This document shows, piece by piece, positions 36,101-44,110 of a DNA stretch of 51,495 nt. The DNA comes from an uncultured Prevotellaceae bacterium (GTDB taxonomy: Bacteria; Bacteroidota; Bacteroidia; Bacteroidales; Bacteroidaceae). The notes beneath the pieces were generated by a model. It made no database searches. It worked only from the letters and a program-made list of their open reading frames with translations, and was not told the origin of the DNA. Location of the stretch: positions 1-51,495 of the forward strand of contig ONMI01000015.1 in assembly GCA_900318915.1 (NCBI GenBank), given 5' to 3'. Made by a program: the position numbers and the translations under genes. Position 1 is the stretch's first letter, and each line of letters begins with the position of its first letter.

Positions 36101-36443
36101 CCAAGGACTGGCCCTGCGCCGGCTCGGCCGTGAGGATGAGGCACGAGGACGTTTCTACAAACTCATCAACTACGGCAAACAGCACATCTTCGAAAAGCAG
36201 ACCATGGATTATTTCGCCGTTTCGCTGCCCGACCTGCTCATCTGGGAAGGAAGCGGAAAGGACGGACATACAGAGCTCGACACCAAGAACATCATTCACT
36301 GCCAATACATGCTTGCCCTCGGCTATTTCGGTCTGGGCGACCACCAAAGAGCTCTGCACTATCTGGCCGAAGTGGAAACCCTCGACAACAACCACCAAGG
36401 CATACAGCAATTGCGCACTCTGATTGAAACCCAGCTTTACTGA
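33111..36443 (+). CDS. DUF5107-TPR protein
   Basis: A very large 1,110-residue protein without a signal peptide. Residues 1 to about 450 are a DUF5107 domain, a galactose-mutarotase-like carbohydrate-active fold, with conserved LPELGGRVQMAFDK (about 64-77), GGIEFNWPQHHRP and SPGKKQWTWGNGDFG. Residues from about 480 to the end are consecutive TPR repeats (for example YYEEALRRDPDDIRCLNAMG and AHAPYLLGCLYYAARQYDLAM-type helices). Such proteins occur in sugar-utilisation clusters of gut bacteria; the activity is not established by motif here. The gene sits immediately after a sugar porter. Confidence 0.85.
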   Translation: MVKAWREQVTIPTYEVGKPEKNPMFLEKRVYQGSSGVVYPYPVIEHISDQKTNRDYQAIWLENEYIKVMILPELGGRVQMAFDKLKKRHFVYYNHVIKPALVGLAGPWISGGIEFNWPQHHRPSTFQPVDTAIEENADGSVTVWVSEMEKMFHQKGMAGFTLRPGCAYLEIQGVLYNRTDVPQTFLWWANPAVEVNDYYQSVFPPDINAVFDHGKRAVSSFPIATGTYYKMDYSAGVDISNYKNIKVPTSYMGVNSRYNFEGGYENDSHAGMLHVASHHYSPGKKQWTWGNGDFGRAWDRNLTDDPTPEEVSRWQLDRQGFRPYIELMAGVYTENQPDFSWLMPYEEKRFTQYFMPYREVGVVKEASKDLIMNIEAANNGEVTLKIFATSNQAVRVMLRSDEGALYFDKQVTITPETLLTETIDVKGCPFNHLTLDIQKSFTYGTRSVLQWHAEPDDIRPIPDSAEAALPPEQVKTNEQLYLTGLHLEQYRHATWQATDYYEEALRRDPDDIRCLNAMGLWYIRKGRFARAEGYLRKAVKLSLKRNPNPYDGEPIFNLGLALKYQGKADEAYERFWKATWNKAWADAGYFEAAKISASHGRYEDSLDETNRSLANNWHNHKARALKTTLLRKMGNTEEALRLIDESLKIDLFNYGCRYEKYLIEADDKVLAEMKEMLRKSDQNYDELALDYQAAGFNKEAEDIWQIAISEGATSPMTYYYMGRYNEAMVTDIAYCFPNRPEAVAALEAAKQSNPKDAHAPYLLGCLYYAARQYDLAMDNWRLSAELDPTYPTVWRNLALGTFNKLGEEEKALEMMERAFHLDKNDERNLMELDQLYKHLHRPHAERLDFLQRYPQLIERRDDLVLEEITLLNQVGRHEEAMRKLDAHTFHPWEGGEGKVPAQYQTARVELAKKAIAGKEYDHAIDLLKECLQYPHHLGEGKLYGAQENDFYYLLGIAYEAMGKKGHAHECWEKATFGPQEPAAALYYNDAKPEKIFYQGLALRRLGREDEARGRFYKLINYGKQHIFEKQTMDYFAVSLPDLLIWEGSGKDGHTELDTKNIIHCQYMLALGYFGLGDHQRALHYLAEVETLDNNHQGIQQLRTLIETQLY

Positions 36444-36524
36444 AATGCGGTCATAGAAGCCAATAATCTGTTGGCAACCCATATTTTCTCAGAGATAGTG
36501 CCACGAAATGACACAAGCGAACAA

Positions 36525-36532
36525 TAACTTTG
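36525..36532 (+). promoter_or_regulatory. -7 box of the EVE-like gene
   Basis: TAACTTTG matches TAnnTTTG, 20 bases upstream of the ATG at 36553. This separates the gene from the preceding DUF5107-TPR transcript. Confidence 0.5.
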
Positions 36533-36552
36533 TAACCGATAAATAAAAAATA

Positions 36553-37518
36553 ATGCCTATGAAAATACTATTTTCGCCGGAATTCGGCGGCCACGTCTAC
36601 CTCGGCGAACTGCTGTGCGAGATAGGACGGGAATCCAACTGTCCCCACTCTGTTCTTCTGAGCGAGAACAACAGTCTGGCCTTCAGTGTATCTGCCGCCC
36701 AATTCGATACCCTGGGCAGCGGAGCGGAACATGAAGTCAGCATGGATGTGCATGAAGACACCTACGACAGTGTCTTGGAGAACATCAAAGGGCACCTGAT
36801 ACTCTGCTGCGATGAGATGCCCAACAGGTACTACCACTGCTATTTCTGGAACGGAGGCGTTTTTCCTTACGTCATCAAGCGGGAGCTGCAGTATATTCTC
36901 CTGGTCGACAACAAGCGGCAGCTCCTGCTGCGCATCACCGGCCATACCACCACCGTAAAACAACGGTATGCCCTTTTGGACGACGGTTCATTCGAACCCG
37001 ACGACAATGGTGACGCCTGCGAGTGGACCGTCCATTTCGGTGTGGAGAAATGCGCGGGAGCCACTTTTGTCTACAGCAACTCACATGGCGAGTATCCCAA
37101 GACCTATCTGCTGCGCTGGAATCCCGGCATCAGCAGTTTCAAGCTCCATGATTACCGCCGGGCCATAACCCGATATCCTGATGGATTCCACTTCAACTGG
37201 AGCGTGTATGAATGGGAGAATGCCCATAAGGGCGACCGCTTCTTTATGCTCCGTACGGGAGATGACAAAGCCGGCATCGTGTTCCGCGGTGTCTTCACCA
37301 GCGAGCCCAATCCCGGTGACGACTGGGCCGGCAAGGGCCGGCAGAGATACTACATGGATATGGACTGCAAAGACTGCGTTCCTGCCGACGAGATGCCGCC
37401 GCTCAGTGTGGAAGTTCTGGAAAAGGCCCTTCCCGGCATCGACTGGCGGCGGGGCCACTCCGGCCAGCTGCTGAGTAAGGAAGAGACAGATGTGTTGGAG
37501 AGAATGTGGGTGAAATAA
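36553..37518 (+). CDS. Unknown protein with EVE/PUA-like C-terminal domain
   Basis: A 321-residue cytoplasmic protein (alternative ATG two codons in, MKILFSPEFGG). The N-terminal 190 residues match nothing I know. The C-terminal part (from about residue 205: WSVYEWENAHKGDRFFMLRTG, then GIVFRGVFTSEP, then DWAGKGRQRYYMDMD) has the layout of an EVE/PUA-like domain, where a pocket reads modified bases in DNA or RNA. These domains often sit in restriction and RNA-modification systems. No nuclease partner is adjacent. It has its own promoter box and no operon partners. Confidence 0.55.
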   Translation: MPMKILFSPEFGGHVYLGELLCEIGRESNCPHSVLLSENNSLAFSVSAAQFDTLGSGAEHEVSMDVHEDTYDSVLENIKGHLILCCDEMPNRYYHCYFWNGGVFPYVIKRELQYILLVDNKRQLLLRITGHTTTVKQRYALLDDGSFEPDDNGDACEWTVHFGVEKCAGATFVYSNSHGEYPKTYLLRWNPGISSFKLHDYRRAITRYPDGFHFNWSVYEWENAHKGDRFFMLRTGDDKAGIVFRGVFTSEPNPGDDWAGKGRQRYYMDMDCKDCVPADEMPPLSVEVLEKALPGIDWRRGHSGQLLSKEETDVLERMWVK

Positions 37519-37579
37519 AAGCTTTGCAAATACTGGGCTTTAAAAGCATTTAAAATAGAACAATACAAGCAATCGAATT

Positions 37580-38143
37580 ATGAAAAGTTTTGGATCAAAG
37601 CCGTGGATACTTCCACAACCCGTACTGATAATAGGTACTTATGACAAAGAGGGCAAGCCCAATGCGATGAACGCCGCATGGGGCGGCCAATGGGACATGC
37701 ACGAGATTATCATTTCGCTGGGTTCGCATCAGACGACGGAAAACCTTGCCGCAAACCCAGAGTTAACCATAACATTTGCTACAGCTGAGACGCTCGTAGC
37801 AGCCGACTATGTAGGCATCGTGAGCGGGAAAAACGCCCCCGACAAGATGCAGAAAACCGGCTGGACCATAGAGAAGGCCCCCAATGTGAATGCCCCCCTG
37901 TTCCGCGAATTTCCGATGACCCTTGAATGCCGTGTGAAGCAGAAGATTGACGAATCGGAGACAGGGTATTATCTGATAGCCGAGATTGTGAACATACTCT
38001 GCGACGAGCAGTATCTCGGCGAGGACGGCAACCCCGATGTAGCATCGATGGCCCTGATAACCTACGACCCCGTGCATCACACCTACATCCGTCTGGGAGA
38101 GACGGCAGGCAAAGCCTTCGCCGACGGCAAGCAACTGAAATAA
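37580..38143 (+). CDS. Flavin reductase-like protein (flavoredoxin family)
   Basis: A 187-residue FMN-binding split-barrel protein. Recognisable blocks are PQPVLIIGTYDKEGKPNAMNAAWGG near the N-terminus, which binds the FMN phosphate, and SLGSHQTTENLAANPELTI-type residues after it. It carries electrons or reduces small substrates with flavin. Length is normal for the family. It has its own short leader; a GC-rich hairpin 48 bases after the stop may end its transcript. Confidence 0.85.
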   Translation: MKSFGSKPWILPQPVLIIGTYDKEGKPNAMNAAWGGQWDMHEIIISLGSHQTTENLAANPELTITFATAETLVAADYVGIVSGKNAPDKMQKTGWTIEKAPNVNAPLFREFPMTLECRVKQKIDESETGYYLIAEIVNILCDEQYLGEDGNPDVASMALITYDPVHHTYIRLGETAGKAFADGKQLK

Positions 38144-38190
38144 GAAGGCAGCCGATGTGCGTTTTGACTTACGGTTGTTGATCGACGAAA

Positions 38191-38221
38191 GCGGCCGTGA
38201 CGGGAAATCCGCCACGGCCGC
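38191..38221. terminator. GC-rich hairpin between convergent units
   Basis: GCGGCCGTG (38191-38199) pairs perfectly with CACGGCCGC (38213-38221). No T run follows on either strand, so its role as terminator is probable but not certain. It lies between the flavin reductase stop and the stop of the minus-strand remnant. Confidence 0.55.
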
Positions 38222-38243
38222 AACCTTAAGAACTACTTAGAAT

Positions 38244-38582
38244 CTACTTCACTATCTTTTTGCCATTGACTATGTAGATGCCATGCTGCGTGGGTTTGTC
38301 GACACGGACTCCCGAGATGGTATAAACAGCAGCCTTCGACCCACCGGTGAACGACACAATATCCTTCACGCTGTCAGGTTTGCCCTCAACGACGGTCATT
38401 ACGCCCGCGTTAAGTCCTGCAGTGAAGTCGATGGTTACGGTATAAGTTTTGTCCCACTCGAAGACGCCCTTGAAAGAGACATTGCCATCGTTTTCTCCAA
38501 TCTGGAGGTAGTCATTGTCGGTCGTAATGGCATAATCAGTGCCAGGAACAAACTCGGAGCCATTCCCGTAGGAATACGTTCC
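38244..38582 (-). pseudogene. 3' remnant of a secreted protein with sorting-type tail
   Basis: Translating the minus strand gives TYSYGNGSEFVPGTDYAI, then GNVSFKGVFEWDKTYTVTID, then SKAAVYTISGVRVDKP and a final GIYIVNGKKIVK followed by TAG at 38244-38246. This is a beta-rich domain plus the common C-terminal tail of large secreted Bacteroidota proteins. The frame remains open to a TGA near 38670, but upstream of about 38582 the translation no longer looks natural, and there is no start or signal peptide. Most of the gene is therefore lost. The plus-strand frame over the same bases is a shadow. Confidence 0.62.
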
Positions 38583-38706
38583 TGTGGCGATGAAGACAAG
38601 CCCTACTGGCCGCAGACCAACAATGCCTGCTACAAAGAAGTGTGGGTGAGCTCGGCCTCCAAATTTTTGTCACTACTATCCGAATACTAAATAAAGAACA
38701 ATCATT

Positions 38707-39513
38707 ATGAGAAAAATCCTATTAACGCTGATAAGCGCGTTTTGTCTGCTGTCTACCGTTCATGCCCAAGATGAAGGTTATCCAGCCAACTACGCCCGCG
38801 CCCCACGCTTCAAAGCCCTCCTGCACTGGGAGCCCGGTGCCGAGGAAGCCCATGTGCAGTTTGACCGTCAGGCCATCGAGTTTTTCCACAAGCTGACCTA
38901 TGGCGAAGGATGGATTATGGACCAGACCACCACGCTTGAAGGTTACTCGTACGAACGGCTGAAAGAGTACAGCATCATCATCAGTCTGAACGCCAGTCCC
39001 GGCAGCAAGGCCTCGCGCAGCGCCTTCGAGCAATACATGGAAAACGGCGGCGGTTGGATTGGATTCCATGCCTCGGCCTACAATGACCGCAACACCCACT
39101 GGCCCTGGCTGAACCAGTTTTTAGGCTGTGGAGCCTTCTACTGCAACAACTGGCCCCCGCAACCCGCCTTGGTGGAGTGCGATGTGACCGACCATGCCGT
39201 TACGAAGACACTTCCCGAGACCTTTGTGGCCCCGGCCAGCGAATTCTATCAATGGCAGCCATCCCCCCGTAAGAACCCCGATGTGGAGGTACTGCTGAGC
39301 ATTTCGCCCAAAATGTATCCATTCGGCTTGAAGGATGTGGTGTCGTTTGGTGATTTTCCCATTGTATGGACGAACAAGAAATACCGCATGGTGTATCTGA
39401 ACATGGGACACGGCGACCAAGGATTCGTTGATGCCACCCAACAGCTGCTGTTTGTGAACGCCTTCCGATGGATTGTGAGCCGCGACCCTGCCGGCGACCC
39501 ATTTAATAAATAG
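38707..39513 (+). CDS. ThuA-domain protein, secreted
   Basis: A 268-residue protein with signal peptide MRKILLTLISAFCLLSTVHA. The ThuA fold, a glutamine-amidotransferase-like flavodoxin fold, is recognised from the GGGWIGFHASAY segment, the FLGCGAFYCNNWPPQPALVE stretch and the MGHGDQGF end. The family is linked to trehalose and other sugar utilisation, but the biochemical role of secreted members is unclear. It lies before, and convergent with, the DUF4450 gene (19-base gap between stops). Confidence 0.88.
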   Translation: MRKILLTLISAFCLLSTVHAQDEGYPANYARAPRFKALLHWEPGAEEAHVQFDRQAIEFFHKLTYGEGWIMDQTTTLEGYSYERLKEYSIIISLNASPGSKASRSAFEQYMENGGGWIGFHASAYNDRNTHWPWLNQFLGCGAFYCNNWPPQPALVECDVTDHAVTKTLPETFVAPASEFYQWQPSPRKNPDVEVLLSISPKMYPFGLKDVVSFGDFPIVWTNKKYRMVYLNMGHGDQGFVDATQQLLFVNAFRWIVSRDPAGDPFNK

Positions 39514-39532
39514 GCAAGGACAAAACAGGCCA

Positions 39533-42475
39533 TCAGTGCTGCAGTGTGACAGCCATAAGTCCGACGACGATATCGTTGGAGAGGGTCCTTAAAGTGAGGC
39601 TCTGCAATTGTTTAGACCTATTGAGCGGCATATCCAGTACGATGCCGGCGCCCTTTTCAAAATAGCGCTGCTCATATCCATAGCGGTCGCCCATGGGCAT
39701 GAGTTGGCGCGAGACCCTCAACGAGGCGAAGTCGAGGCGGTACGGTCTGGGCTGTGCGGCATGGAAGGCCAGTCCGTCCTCATAGTAATCCTGCTCGATG
39801 GGACACCAGTTGTGCGGATTGCAAAGCCGCAGCGTATCGGCTGAGCCATCCGTATAACGGACGGTGACCACCCCGTTATCGATACGGCTCTGCATGTGGT
39901 TGGTGCTGCCCGCCATGAGCAGATAAGCATGACTGGCGGAGCCCGAGAGCGGTATTTCGACCGCATCTGGATAGTTGTCCCAAAGCGAGGTATAGACGAT
40001 GTTTCGTCCCTGCTGCGGGAACCGGAACGGGATGCCGCCGGCGATATCGACCGTGAGCACCCCTCCGTCAGCGTGCTGGCGCAAGACACTCTCATCAACA
40101 GTCACTTTCCTGTCGGGATGACACCAGTCTCCGATGCCATGAACAGGAATCTGGAGTGTGGTATAAGGGGGTCGCGGAGAGAGGTAGAAATTTTTGAAAA
40201 TATCGGACACCTGGCTGTTGAAACAGCGGCTGATATCGACGGGAGCGAGACGTTCGGTCTGCACGTCATCGAAATTGTTGCCCCATGCCGTTCCGTCGAC
40301 TCTTTCGGCTGTGACCAACGGTTTCGGAGCCCCCACCCTTTTGGGCCGTTTCACAATGATGGTCTGCTTTTTTTCTGAGGAGCCCACGGTCTCCACATAG
40401 CCATAGCCCGTGTTCTGCCTTAGGACAATCTGCAGCGGCTGGGCAAAGTTTTGCTCAATCTCATAAATCTCCTTATTGCCCACCCGCCGGAAAGAATACT
40501 TGAAATAAGGCGTGGAAACAGACGCCCTCTTCCAGTGCTCAGGGAAGCCCGGCCGCAGAATACACCGTCCGTTGAGCGCATCGGGCACGATACCGAAGAG
40601 TCCCTGGAGGAAAGTGCGCGCCGAGATGCCCGTATTGTCGGAGAAGTCGCGGTAGAGTTCTCCCCTTGCCTTATCGTAGTAGCTCACCTGCCCGAAGTTT
40701 CCCGGGCTGTCGCCCAGATAAGCCTGGTCCATGATGTTGGCTTTCAAAAGATTGAAGCCCTCCTCCTGCCTGCCGGCCAGGAAATATGCCAAGGCCATGT
40801 GCATGACCTCCTCGGCTGCCACATTGTTGATGCTCCACTCATAAGGCAGCCAGTCGGAGGTAGAGATGGTCTGAAGATGCCGCTCGGCCGGCGCCGCCTT
40901 GTCGATGACGACCGGAATGTGCGGAATGCAGCTGTCGACATACTGTGTGGCCCGGAAGGCCATTTCAGCGGAAGCCGCCCCACAGTCGATAGGTGTGTAG
41001 ATACTCCACAGCGCCGCATGCGTATGGAGCCGTTTCAGTCCCATAAAATCCTGGTATTCCGCCCAATGCCCCCGTTGGCTTATCCACAGTCTGCGGTTCA
41101 TGGCCTCGAGTGTTTTCTGCGCCTCCCTTTTGAAGTATTCAGGATTTTCACCGATAAACTCAGCGATACGCGCAGCCAGTGCGTGCGCCCTGTAGTTGTA
41201 GGCCGATGCATGTGTCACCGCCCCGCTGCTGTAATAGAGCGCATCGCTGGCCCATATACAGCAGTAGCCGTCGTAGAGTCCGTCATCGTCAGGGTCGAAA
41301 TTACGTTTTTCCCACTGTAGGTGGCTCACCAAGACCGGCCACATCTTGCGCATATACGTCGTATCCGCTTCATATTGGAAATGCCAAAGCAACTCGTCGA
41401 TGAAGTTGAGGTTCATGTCATAATGATGCATAATGTCATCACGGTGCGGACGTCGGCAGATATAGCCGTTGCTGTACATCTGCGAGCCCCACGTCTTGGC
41501 CGCACTGGCAAGACCCTTTTCGGGGTCCTGCGCGGGATGTGGCAATACCGGCGGCACATTGGCGACCTGGCTCTGCGCATAAGCAGAGAAGTGGGAGTGC
41601 GCCCTCTGCCGCAATCCGAGCACATCGGCCAGATAGCCCGCTCTCCAACCGTTGAGCGGCATGCGCCACGCTATGGCCCCATGCAACCACACCTCCCCGT
41701 CCCAGGCACCGTCGGCAGCCGCCATGAGCGCCGCCCCAAGTGTGTTGATATACGGGTCGGGGGTATCGAAAACGATTTGCGAAGCGAGCCACCGATGATG
41801 GTCCATGGCCTTATCGAAGAGCGCCTGCGCCGCAGCACCCACAGGAGTGGATAGCGTATAATTACCGTCGGCGCCGACAGCCACCACCGCATAAGAGATT
41901 CCGTCGCCTACCTTCCATTCAGCCGTCATTTTGTCGGTTTCCTCCGCATCTGGGTCAAATCCGTCTCTCGGGTCGGCATTCAGGTCGCCCCATCTACTGA
42001 ACGATTTCGCTTTCACTCTGCAAACAACACACTGCAGCACGGCGTCGGCCGGCAGTCCGTGGGTTTGGAACTGCCACACCGCCGCCTCATCATCGGGCGC
42101 CGCCAGTACGGTGACATCGACAGTACCCCTGCCGAAAGCCGGGTCAGTAAGCCGGTACGAGCGCTTTCCGGCATGGTAGCGGGCCTCACATCGTGCCGTT
42201 TGTTCCAAGGCTATTGTCTTGCCTTTCACCTTGAGGCGAAAGCGAACATTTCGATGGTTTTTTCCGCTGAAAGTAGCGAAGAGAGGCCTATCGCTCGTTT
42301 CCACCCTGAAGTCGGTATATCCCCCATAGAGTGCACGGGTATAGCGGTTGTCACCATTGACACACACGATATCCCTGCCCTCGGGATAATACTGCAAGCT
42401 CCGGGGCTTGCCTGTAGCAGCCGCAGAGAGCGCAACAACACAGGCAGCTATTGTAAGGAAACGACGAATAGACAT
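39533..42475 (-). CDS. DUF4450 protein, probable six-hairpin glycosidase
   Basis: A 980-residue exported protein with an N-terminal signal (MSIRRFLTIAACVVALSAAA). The organisation matches DUF4450 proteins of Bacteroidota: an N-terminal beta-sandwich, a central alpha/alpha six-hairpin barrel (about residues 220-660, with WLHGAIAWRMPLNGWRAGY, WASDALYYSSGAVTHASAYN and RDFSDNTGISARTFLQGLFG), and C-terminal beta domains. Barrels of this kind occur in inverting glycosidases such as GH78 and GH95. The substrate is unknown. It is read opposite to the GH105-GH2 pair, from a shared intergenic region. Confidence 0.8.
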   Translation of the reverse strand: MSIRRFLTIAACVVALSAAATGKPRSLQYYPEGRDIVCVNGDNRYTRALYGGYTDFRVETSDRPLFATFSGKNHRNVRFRLKVKGKTIALEQTARCEARYHAGKRSYRLTDPAFGRGTVDVTVLAAPDDEAAVWQFQTHGLPADAVLQCVVCRVKAKSFSRWGDLNADPRDGFDPDAEETDKMTAEWKVGDGISYAVVAVGADGNYTLSTPVGAAAQALFDKAMDHHRWLASQIVFDTPDPYINTLGAALMAAADGAWDGEVWLHGAIAWRMPLNGWRAGYLADVLGLRQRAHSHFSAYAQSQVANVPPVLPHPAQDPEKGLASAAKTWGSQMYSNGYICRRPHRDDIMHHYDMNLNFIDELLWHFQYEADTTYMRKMWPVLVSHLQWEKRNFDPDDDGLYDGYCCIWASDALYYSSGAVTHASAYNYRAHALAARIAEFIGENPEYFKREAQKTLEAMNRRLWISQRGHWAEYQDFMGLKRLHTHAALWSIYTPIDCGAASAEMAFRATQYVDSCIPHIPVVIDKAAPAERHLQTISTSDWLPYEWSINNVAAEEVMHMALAYFLAGRQEEGFNLLKANIMDQAYLGDSPGNFGQVSYYDKARGELYRDFSDNTGISARTFLQGLFGIVPDALNGRCILRPGFPEHWKRASVSTPYFKYSFRRVGNKEIYEIEQNFAQPLQIVLRQNTGYGYVETVGSSEKKQTIIVKRPKRVGAPKPLVTAERVDGTAWGNNFDDVQTERLAPVDISRCFNSQVSDIFKNFYLSPRPPYTTLQIPVHGIGDWCHPDRKVTVDESVLRQHADGGVLTVDIAGGIPFRFPQQGRNIVYTSLWDNYPDAVEIPLSGSASHAYLLMAGSTNHMQSRIDNGVVTVRYTDGSADTLRLCNPHNWCPIEQDYYEDGLAFHAAQPRPYRLDFASLRVSRQLMPMGDRYGYEQRYFEKGAGIVLDMPLNRSKQLQSLTLRTLSNDIVVGLMAVTLQH

Positions 42476-42667
42476 AAATGAAAAAGATAAAGACTTAATC
42501 TTATAACGCCTCGGCAGCCCACTTTATTACCCATACGCAGCAGATAAGGGTTCTATTTATGGAAAAAACAGACATTTTACGGATAAAAACTAAAGAATTG
42601 ACAAAAAAAGACTAACTTTACCACATTATTCGCGCTCCCGCTTGAAGAGAGCTCCAAAACTACAGAA

Positions 42668-44068
42668 ATGAAAAGCAGTAGAACCCTCCTTCCAACCCTC
42701 TTTGCACTGGCCCTACTGGCCACGACTGCCAGTGCCCAACAGGTGAACGACAACAACACCCCACTGCACTTGATGCAGCCCGCCTACCGCCACGGCTATG
42801 GTATCCCCAAGACCGAAGAGGTGAAACAAACGATGGACCGCATCTTGCAGTACATCACCACGGAGGCCCCTGCCACCCTCGTGGACAGCCGCAGCGGAAA
42901 GGCTGTAACCCGCCGGCAAGACATCAACGAGCACACCCAACTGAAACGAGGGGGATTCCGTCTGACCAGCTATGAATGGGGTGTGACCTACTCGGCCGCC
43001 CTGGCCGCCTATGACGCCACCGGTGACCCCGCCTACAAAGACTATGTGAGCGAGCGCCACAAACTGTTGGCCGACATTGCCCCTTTGTTTAAGAAACTCT
43101 ATGCGCAGCACAAGGACATAGACCCCAACATACGACGCGTGATAGACCCCCACGCACTGGACGATGCAGGTGCCGTGTGCTGCTCCATGATCAAAGCCCA
43201 GTTGAAGGACGGCCGCCTGCCCCTGCGCCCGCTGATAGACAACTATGCCGACTACATTCTGCACAAGGAGTACCGTCTTAGCGACGGCACTTTCGCCCGC
43301 CTGCGTCCTCAGAAAAACACTCTCTGGCTCGATGACCTGTTCATGGGCATCCCCACTATAGCCTATATGGGCCGGCTGACGGGCAACACAGCCTACTACG
43401 ATGAGGCCGCCCGGCAGGTGATGCAATTCGCCCAGCGGATGTGGGTGCCCGAGAAGAAGCTATTCCGCCACGGCTGGGTGGAAGCCATGCAGCCCCACCC
43501 CGCCTTCCATTGGGGCCGCGCCAACGGTTGGGCCATCCTGACGCTTTGTGAAGTGCTCGACGTGCTGCCCCAGACCCACGCCCAGCGCCCAGCATTGCTA
43601 CAACTCTTTCAGGAGCATGCCGAAGGACTGGCTGCCCTTCAGCACCACGACGGATTCTGGCACCAATTGCTGGACCGTTCCGACACCTATCTGGAGACCT
43701 CATGCACCGCCCTTTATGCCTACTGTCTGGCCCACGGTGTGAACCAAGGATGGCTGGACGCCAAGACATTCGGTCCTGTGGCGCTGCTCGCCTGGCATGC
43801 CGTAGACGCGAGCGTCAATGAAAAAGGGCAGGTGGAGAATGTATGCGTAGGCACCGGCATGGGTTTCGACCCCTCGTTCTATGCCTACCGCCCCGTGCAT
43901 GTGATGGCCGCCCACGGCTACGGCCCCGCTCTCTGGGCCGGTGCCGAAATCATCCGTCTGCTGAACAGCCAACACCCCAAGATGAACGACAGCGCCGTGC
44001 AGTTCTACGAAGAAGAAGTGCCTACCGACCAGCCCATCTTCAACTACGACGGCAGCCAAAGATACTGA
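42668..44068 (+). CDS. Unsaturated rhamnogalacturonyl hydrolase, GH105
   Basis: A 466-residue secreted enzyme (signal peptide MKSSRTLLPTLFALALLATT ending in SAQ) that removes unsaturated galacturonic acid from lyase-made pectin fragments. GH105 motifs are SYEWGVTYSAAL (101-112), the catalytic region HALDDAGAVC (162-171), LWLDDLFMGIP (219-229), and FHWGRANGWAIL. Hydration of the 4,5 double bond needs the Asp in HALDDAG. It is 42 bases upstream of the GH2 gene, so the two are probably cotranscribed for pectin side-chain breakdown. No polysaccharide lyase is in view. Confidence 0.9.
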   Translation: MKSSRTLLPTLFALALLATTASAQQVNDNNTPLHLMQPAYRHGYGIPKTEEVKQTMDRILQYITTEAPATLVDSRSGKAVTRRQDINEHTQLKRGGFRLTSYEWGVTYSAALAAYDATGDPAYKDYVSERHKLLADIAPLFKKLYAQHKDIDPNIRRVIDPHALDDAGAVCCSMIKAQLKDGRLPLRPLIDNYADYILHKEYRLSDGTFARLRPQKNTLWLDDLFMGIPTIAYMGRLTGNTAYYDEAARQVMQFAQRMWVPEKKLFRHGWVEAMQPHPAFHWGRANGWAILTLCEVLDVLPQTHAQRPALLQLFQEHAEGLAALQHHDGFWHQLLDRSDTYLETSCTALYAYCLAHGVNQGWLDAKTFGPVALLAWHAVDASVNEKGQVENVCVGTGMGFDPSFYAYRPVHVMAAHGYGPALWAGAEIIRLLNSQHPKMNDSAVQFYEEEVPTDQPIFNYDGSQRY

Positions 44069-44110
44069 CCCATCCACTAAGAAACAATCAAATACATCAA
44101 AGAGAAAGCC

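Noticed and set aside
38283-38690. Plus-strand open frame of 135 codons before thuA
   Set aside because: The minus strand over the same bases encodes a recognisable C-terminal tail ending GIYIVNGKKIVK, so the plus frame is a shadow.
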